In this document: positions 6,527 to 9,577 of the stretch, piece after piece
Layout: the number at the start of each line of letters is the position of its first letter
Position numbering within the stretch: the first letter of the stretch is position 1
Assembly (NCBI GenBank): GCA_031283825.1
Contig: JAITAZ010000428.1
Span: 1 to 9,577 of the forward strand
Direction of reading: 5' to 3'
Length of the DNA stretch: 9,577 nucleotides
Origin: Planctomycetaceae bacterium
GTDB taxonomy: Bacteria; Planctomycetota; Planctomycetia; Pirellulales; Thermoguttaceae
Position numbers and translations under genes: made by a program
Notes under the pieces: model-generated
Database searches by the model: none
Told to the model about the DNA's origin: nothing
The model's input: the letters and a program-made list of their open reading frames with translations, nothing else

Positions 6527-7528
6527 ATGAATCGCGCCGGTCTGATTTTTTCTCATTTTCCCAAACAGATTTCTGGTCTCGACGAACCGATCAGGCGTTT
6601 GAAGCTTGCCGTTGAATTTTTGCGGTCTCAAAATGTTACGTTGGTTACGTCAGCAGGACAAACTCAATGGGATTGTATATTAACGGCGGCATTGAATTAT
6701 GGTCTTCCTGTTCATTTAGTCGTTGCATTGCCGATGACTATTGCTGAAGTTTCAGAGCAGTTCTTGCATGAATTTAAGTCTTATGATATTGTCGAATCGC
6801 GCGAGGCACGAGACAAATTTATTTGCGAGACTTCAGATTGTTTATATCCTTTGTGGATACGGCGCGGAGGTCGATTTTCTAAAATTATTGATGAATTTTT
6901 ATCACGAGTAGATTCGCGATTCGATTGTTCGTCTTATCGATTTCGCGATTCGGGATTGAAATATTTGTTATCAGAAAAGTCGGCAGAAATAGATTCTGCG
7001 CCGCACGATTATTTATGGCACTGGACTCGCGGAAAACACGGCGCATGGACAAACGAAACGAGAAGGAATTATTGTAACGATATATTAAATTCAGAATCTC
7101 CTCCCCGCGATGCTCTGGCGACTCTTATTCATATTTTGCAAGAACAAAAAATAAGAGCGAGCGGATTACATATCGCTGGAAATATTCCTGTTACGGCGTT
7201 TACGTCGAATCATCCGGCTAAATCTGAACCGATGTTTACTTGGAGAAAAAATCTGCAACAGATGAATTTTGAACCCTACGGAATCGGAATACCGCAAGAA
7301 ATCGCAATTGAAAAAGGCGCAAAATTACTAAATTACGGGACAACTCCAAATTGGGATACAATGCAATTCAAAAATAGATGGAAATACGAAAACGAATGGA
7401 GAATAAAAAACGACTTCTTAATAGATCAAAATTATATCGACAAAATAATCGTTGTCGTAAGAAAACGAAACGAAATCAAACAAGTACAAAAATTTTTCAA
7501 AGGAAAAATTATCGCGTTTGAGAAATAA
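6527..7528 (+). CDS. Unrecognised two-part protein, Rossmann-like N-terminus
   Basis: I do not recognise this 333-residue protein with certainty. The N-terminal part (1-70) resembles a Rossmann-like nucleotide-binding fold: VTLVTSAGQTQWDCILTAAL at residues 37-56, followed by YGLPVHLVVAL, is similar in rhythm to SLOG/DprA-type proteins. The C-terminal part has FTSNHP at 225-230, FEPYGIGIP at 248-256 and WKYENEWR at 285-292 (a WxxExEWR motif), then the strand KIIVVVR. This layout recalls DUF2971-like proteins, whose function is unsettled. There is no signal peptide or membrane segment, so it is probably cytoplasmic. The ATG at 6527 has no Shine-Dalgarno sequence. Base use changes along the gene: T/G-rich in roughly the first half, strongly A-rich in the last 300 bases. 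It may be a small-molecule or nucleotide-processing enzyme; that is inference only. Confidence 0.75.
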   Translation: MNRAGLIFSHFPKQISGLDEPIRRLKLAVEFLRSQNVTLVTSAGQTQWDCILTAALNYGLPVHLVVALPMTIAEVSEQFLHEFKSYDIVESREARDKFICETSDCLYPLWIRRGGRFSKIIDEFLSRVDSRFDCSSYRFRDSGLKYLLSEKSAEIDSAPHDYLWHWTRGKHGAWTNETRRNYCNDILNSESPPRDALATLIHILQEQKIRASGLHIAGNIPVTAFTSNHPAKSEPMFTWRKNLQQMNFEPYGIGIPQEIAIEKGAKLLNYGTTPNWDTMQFKNRWKYENEWRIKNDFLIDQNYIDKIIVVVRKRNEIKQVQKFFKGKIIAFEK

Positions 7529-7576
7529 GTTGTTGTAGGTTCAATCCGCAATCGAGCGACACAAAGAGACAGTAAT

Positions 7577-7641
7577 ATTCCGCTGAAAAATTAACAATTT
7601 TTTAATTTTTTTTTGATTGGTATCAGTTGGCGGAATTTTTC
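7577..7641 (+). terminator. Possible weak terminator after the 333-residue gene
   Basis: ATTCCGC (7577-7583) pairs with GCGGAAT (7630-7636), which is followed by five T. Inside, AAAAATT/AATTTTT (7586-7602) forms an AT-only hairpin followed by a nine-base T run at 7606-7614. Either could end the upstream transcript, but the stems are weak. Confidence 0.3.
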
Positions 7642-7732
7642 GTTGACGTAACTTTGCCCTTGTTTTTTGAAGTATTTTTAAAAAAATTTTAAAAAACCGT
7701 GCAAATATGGGGGGTTATGGGTTATCCCCTAC

Positions 7733-7762
7733 TTGACACAATTCGATACATGCGGCAATAAT
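7733..7762 (+). promoter_or_regulatory. Strong candidate sigma70-type promoter
   Basis: A perfect -35 box TTGACA (7733-7738) and a five-of-six -10 box AATAAT (7757-7762) are separated by 18 bases, predicting a start near 7769. No coding region follows for about 700 bases, so it would drive a long leader of the HU-like gene or an independent RNA. CGGCAAT (7753-7759), overlapping the -10 box, is inverted at 7790-7796 and could be an operator or an early hairpin. Confidence 0.5.
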
Positions 7763-7768
7763 GTTAAA

Positions 7769-8345
7769 AATGAAGGCGTGAACGACAAGATTGCCGTTTT
7801 CATCTTTTCGGATTTTTGGGTCTGGACATTTCATATTCCGCTTTTTTGGATAATTGATATTCCGACTCAAAAGTCCGACAATTTTTTTTAATTACTCGCG
7901 TTTTAATTTTGATTAGAGCTATGTCTGTTTAAGGGTCGTAAATCGATCTTTGCGGTTTTAAACTGCTCGATTGAATTTTTGGTTTGAGCCGCCGGTTTAT
8001 ATTCGGATACTTTCGGAAAACTGGCTTTTACGCTCATAATCGCCGAAAATTCATAGACGAGCCGTATAGCGAATCGAAATTAAAACGCGAGTTATAACAT
8101 TACAGAATGCCTACAATGTGACGCGGACCAACGTGGTCCGGTTTGGAGGCTCATTCACAACCGTTCGATTTATTTGACAACCATGCGTTATGGTTGTGCG
8201 GCGATTTTATACGAATCGTACAATGAATTTCGGCGAATCAAAAGCGCGAAGCATGTTTTCCAAAATGACAAGCACGCTACGCTAACCGAATAACCGAAAT
8301 TAAAATGCGAACAATTAAATTAAAACTGTTCGCGATTGATTTTGT
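7769..8345 (+). ncRNA. Candidate structured RNA or long leader upstream of the HU-like gene
   Basis: The stretch 7529-8475 has no credible gene, yet 7769-8345 follows a good promoter and is dense in stems. ACTCGCGTTTTAATTT (7894-7909) pairs perfectly with 8077-8092. AATCGA/TCGATT with inner GCGGTTT/AAACTGC lies at 7941-7972, and AGCC-GGTTT/AAACTGGCT at 7987-8026. CGGACCA/TGGTCCG is at 8124-8140, ACAACCAT/ATGGTTGT at 8177-8197, and GCGAACA/TGTTCGC at 8307-8333, followed by a T-rich stretch that might end the transcript. I found no match by eye to tmRNA, RNase P, 6S or SRP RNA. Existence, boundaries and function are inference. Confidence 0.35.
7892..8094. repeat. 16-bp perfect inverted repeat flanked by TTA, possible miniature element
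   Basis: The inverted repeat 7894-7909 / 8077-8092 is perfect over 16 bases and encloses 167 bases. TTA occurs at 7892-7894 and again at 8092-8094, immediately outside CTCGCG and CGCGAG, as a 3-bp target duplication would. This could be a small insertion rather than an RNA helix. A related block (CGAAATTAAAATGCGAAC) occurs at 8295-8312. Confidence 0.4.
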
Positions 8346-8394
8346 TTTCCCTGTTTAGGCTTGCTTATGAAAAGTCTGCCTTAACAAGTCGGGA

Positions 8395-8425
8395 TTGACG
8401 AATGCTAAAAGGCGACCAGTATATG
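8395..8425 (+). promoter_or_regulatory. Possible proximal promoter of the HU-like gene
   Basis: TTGACG (8395-8400) and TATATG (8420-8425) are 19 bases apart, which is long, and the -10 match is moderate. Transcription would start near 8432 and give a leader of about 45 bases. It is weaker than the promoter at 7733, so either or both could be used. Confidence 0.25.
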
Positions 8426-8475
8426 CACGCTATTGACGTAGATCGAACAAACAAATCCCATGGAGGAAATTTAAG

Positions 8476-8832
8476 ATGGCTACTGCCGCAAAAAAAACTG
8501 AGAAAAAGTCGTCAAACGGAGAAGTAAAACCTTTGACCAAAACGCAAATTATCACTAACGTTGCAGAGACAACGTCGCTCTCAAAAAAAGAAGTCGGCGA
8601 CGTAATCGAAGCGTTTACGGAAGAGATTAAGAAAAGTATCGGCAAAAAAGGAGCGGGTTCGTTTACGCTTCCGGGCGTTCTCAAAATAGAGAAAAAATAC
8701 GTTGCCGCTACAAAAGAGAAAAAACATATCGAAAACAGACTAAAACCCGGAACGTTTTTTGATAGACCAGCAAAACCAGCGCATTATAAAGTCAAAATTA
8801 GAGCGTTAAAAACCCTAAAAGAATGGGTCTAA
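8476..8832 (+). CDS. HU-like DNA-binding protein with basic N-terminal tail
   Basis: This 118-residue nucleoid-associated protein of the HU/IHF superfamily binds and bends DNA non-specifically as a dimer. Residues 1-18 are a Lys/Ala/Ser-rich tail absent from classical 90-residue HU. Residues 20-62 are the helical dimerisation part (LTKTQIITNVAETTSLSKKE). Residues 63-118 form the beta-saddle and arms, with FTLPGVLKIEKK and the end YKVKIRALKTLKEWV, which parallels the HU C-terminus. The canonical RNPxTG arm tip is replaced by KEKKHIENRLKPGTFFDRPAKPA-like sequence, a divergence I associate with planctomycete HU homologues. A GGAGG site at 8462-8466, nine bases before the ATG, is the best ribosome-binding site in the window. 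With the strong terminator at 8944-8996 this suggests a highly expressed single-gene unit. Confidence 0.9.
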   Translation: MATAAKKTEKKSSNGEVKPLTKTQIITNVAETTSLSKKEVGDVIEAFTEEIKKSIGKKGAGSFTLPGVLKIEKKYVAATKEKKHIENRLKPGTFFDRPAKPAHYKVKIRALKTLKEWV

Positions 8833-8943
8833 TTTCGCGTAATTTAGGCGACAGTAATTTCAAACTGTACGCGCTCAATTTTTCAGTTCAAAAGGCAAAC
8901 TATCTTGAATAATAAACTATTCAAGAAAAAATGCCAAAACCTA

Positions 8944-8996
8944 TTTGAACCATGTCGGACGCTTTTTTATGTGTTCGGCATGGTTCAAAATTTTTT
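8944..8996 (+). terminator. Strong intrinsic terminator of the HU-like gene
   Basis: TTGAACCATGTCGGACGC (8945-8962) pairs with GTGTTCGGCATGGTTCAA (8971-8988) over 18 base pairs, including three G-U wobbles, with an eight-base loop and T6 at 8991-8996. It lies 112 bp after the stop codon. The wobble positions mean the stem is more stable as RNA than as a DNA palindrome, consistent with + strand transcription. A second perfect stem CTTGAATA/TATTCAAG (at about 8903-8924) precedes it but is followed by A, not T. Confidence 0.88.
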
Positions 8997-9056
8997 GTAA
9001 CACCTCACGCACAAAAGAAAAAAAATCCTACGCCCCAAAGAAACAACGGAATATCT
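8997..9056 (+). repeat. Left-end fragment of the inner GTAACCGTTCAC element
   Basis: GTAACACCTCACGCACAAAAGAAA and the following ATCCTA, CCCC-AAAG and GGAATATCTT blocks align with 1308-1368 of the inner element (same order, several mismatches). It begins directly after the T-run of the HU terminator. A further shared piece, GATAATTTTTTGG plus the 16-base GTAATATATCAGTGGA, is at 9108-9135. Confidence 0.5.
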
Positions 9057-9107
9057 TGGCGAATATTTTAGTGAATATTTTAGTGAATATTTGTAACGAA
9101 TATTCGT
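9049..9107 (+). repeat. 12-bp tandem repeat and 12-bp palindrome
   Basis: GAATATTTTAGT occurs at 9061-9072 and 9073-9084, with a partial copy at 9085-9092 and a diverged copy at 9049-9060. It is followed by the perfect palindrome ACGAATATTCGT at 9096-9107. The tandem unit could serve as a protein-binding array or simply be slippage-derived. Confidence 0.6.
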
Positions 9108-9146
9108 GATAATTTTTTGGTAATATATCAGTGGAATAATTTTACT

Positions 9147-9301
9147 GGACAATTTTATTTTTCATTGTCCTGCAAGGACAATACTTTATTAACCGTATGC
9201 TTTAGCATACGGTAACGGCAATAACACATTTAAAAGTCCCGCTAGGGACGACACTTGATATTCAGAACGAGATACAATTTTTTTGCGTTATCAAGGGACT
9301 T
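9147..9301. repeat. Series of perfect hairpins
   Basis: Three perfect hairpins follow each other: ATTGTCCT/AGGACAAT at 9164-9182, ACCGTATGCT/AGCATACGGT at 9192-9213 and GTCCC/GGGAC at 9236-9249. GGACAAT at 9147-9153 can also pair with 9164-9170, competing with the first hairpin. AAGTCCC (9234-9240) and CTTGATA (9254-9260) can pair with TATCAAG and GGGACTT at 9289-9301, competing with the third. None has a good T-run, so these are not simple terminators. They lie between the HU terminator and the next miniature element. Confidence 0.55.
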
Positions 9302-9303
9302 AG

Positions 9304-9526
9304 TAACTCATGTTACGCACTTGCTACCCCAGATCAGGTAGGCGACCGCCGACACAGGTCGGCGACCCTTCGCCGAAAGGTCGCGTCGGCGTTAGCCGAC
9401 GGAAAAGTCGACCCCATTTTATCGTTGCCTTCGGCAACGCGCCCTTTCGGCGAAAGGTCGCCTACCTGATCTGTGATCAACTTGATCTATTAGCGCCTAC
9501 TGACGGACAACTACTGCGTAACATGA
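9304..9526. mobile_element. Third outer-type element with TCATGTTACGCA ends
   Basis: The left end, 9304-9325, starts with the same TAACTCATGTTACGCACTTG as 1268 and 3176. TCATGTTACGCA (9308-9319) is perfectly inverted at 9515-9526. The interior shares ACCCCAGATC and GATCTG with the CCCCAGATCTGGGG palindrome of the first element, but is split there by a GC-rich block. It lacks the CTGCGAGTTTTATT segment of the other copies. It encodes no transposase. Confidence 0.65.
9336..9467. mobile_element. GC-rich palindromic insertion flanked by GATC
   Basis: AGGTAGGCGACC (9336-9347) is perfectly inverted at 9456-9467, and GATC stands on both outer sides (9332-9335, 9468-9471), where the first element has a single AGATCT. 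The interior carries four stems: GCCGAC/GTCGGC (9348-9363), GTCGGC/GCCGAC (9385-9400), CGTTGCC/GGCAACG (9423-9439) and CCTTTC/GAAAGG (9443-9457). The last of these overlaps the outer stem by two bases, so those two cannot both form completely. The block is far more GC-rich than its surroundings and looks like an independent repeat unit inserted into the outer element. Confidence 0.6.
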
Positions 9527-9577
9527 ATAATAGTTTAAAATCAATAATTGAGCGTCTCAACTGGCAAAACAAAGAAA
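9523..9577 (+). CDS. Possible start of a further gene, cut by the window edge
   Basis: From the ATG at 9523 the frame is open to the end and reads MNNSLKSIIERLNWQNKE, which looks like the amphipathic start of a real protein. The ATG lies within the terminal repeat of the element at 9304-9526. There is no Shine-Dalgarno sequence, but most genes here lack one. Eighteen codons are too few to name a product or exclude chance. Confidence 0.35.
   Translation, partial: MNNSLKSIIERLNWQNKE

Noticed and set aside
7528..7560. GGTTCAATCC near 7538 as a tRNA T-arm
   Set aside because: The flanking bases do not form a T-stem, and no anticodon or acceptor stem is present upstream.
7710..7730. GGGGTTATGGGTTATCCCC as an origin-type DnaA site
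   Set aside because: It does not match the DnaA box TTATCCACA and has no companion boxes.
7769..8345. Identification of the non-coding stretch as tmRNA, RNase P RNA, 6S RNA or SRP RNA
   Set aside because: None of the conserved segments of these RNAs could be found by eye, and the internal branched stems do not fit the simple 6S rod.
8430..8684. Minus-strand hydrophobic open frame over the HU-like gene
   Set aside because: It is the antisense of Lys-rich codons, which gives Phe/Leu-rich peptides; the HU frame has a strong ribosome-binding site and family match.
9049..9301. Short repeats considered as a CRISPR array
   Set aside because: The 12-bp units are directly adjacent without spacers and the hairpins differ in sequence; no cas gene is present.

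Overview
The window is AT-rich bacterial DNA in which every supported gene lies on the + strand. The gene set suggests a member of the Planctomycetota: a secreted Gfo/Idh/MocA dehydrogenase with a twin-arginine signal, an HU-type protein with a basic N-terminal tail and a non-canonical DNA-binding arm, a multidomain secreted trypsin-like protease with Asn/Ser-rich linkers, and starts that mostly lack a Shine-Dalgarno sequence. This assignment is an inference from family flavour, not from a marker gene.

Layout. 1-317: 3' end of a WalJ/YycJ-type metallo-beta-lactamase-fold hydrolase gene. 522-1211: ribulose-phosphate 3-epimerase (rpe). 1268-1736: a 469-bp miniature element with near-perfect terminal inverted repeats, carrying a second 338-bp element inside it. 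1781-3118: exported Gfo/Idh/MocA oxidoreductase. 3176-3445: a shortened copy of the outer element and an inverted copy of the inner one. 3684-5594: exported thioredoxin-like plus trypsin-like protease fusion. 5650-5859: candidate promoter and a structured leader. 5860-6210: stand-alone Hpt phosphotransfer protein. 6281-6468: decayed repeat copy. 6527-7528: unrecognised protein with a Rossmann-like N-terminus. 7529-8475: about 950 bp without a gene, holding a good sigma70-type promoter and many stems (candidate structured RNA, long leader or miniature element). 8476-8832: HU-like protein, followed by a very strong intrinsic terminator at 8944-8996. 8997-9303: tandem repeats and consecutive perfect hairpins. 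9304-9526: a third outer-type element, split by a GC-rich palindromic insertion. 9523-9577: possible start of a further gene.

The genes do not form one obvious pathway. They are separated by gaps of roughly 200 to 950 bp and look individually transcribed. The most distinctive content is between the genes: a family of short non-autonomous elements ending in TAACTCATGTTACGCA or GTAACCGTTCAC, nested in one another, several with 9-bp-periodic G4/C4 tracts. No transposase gene, CRISPR array, tRNA or rRNA was seen.
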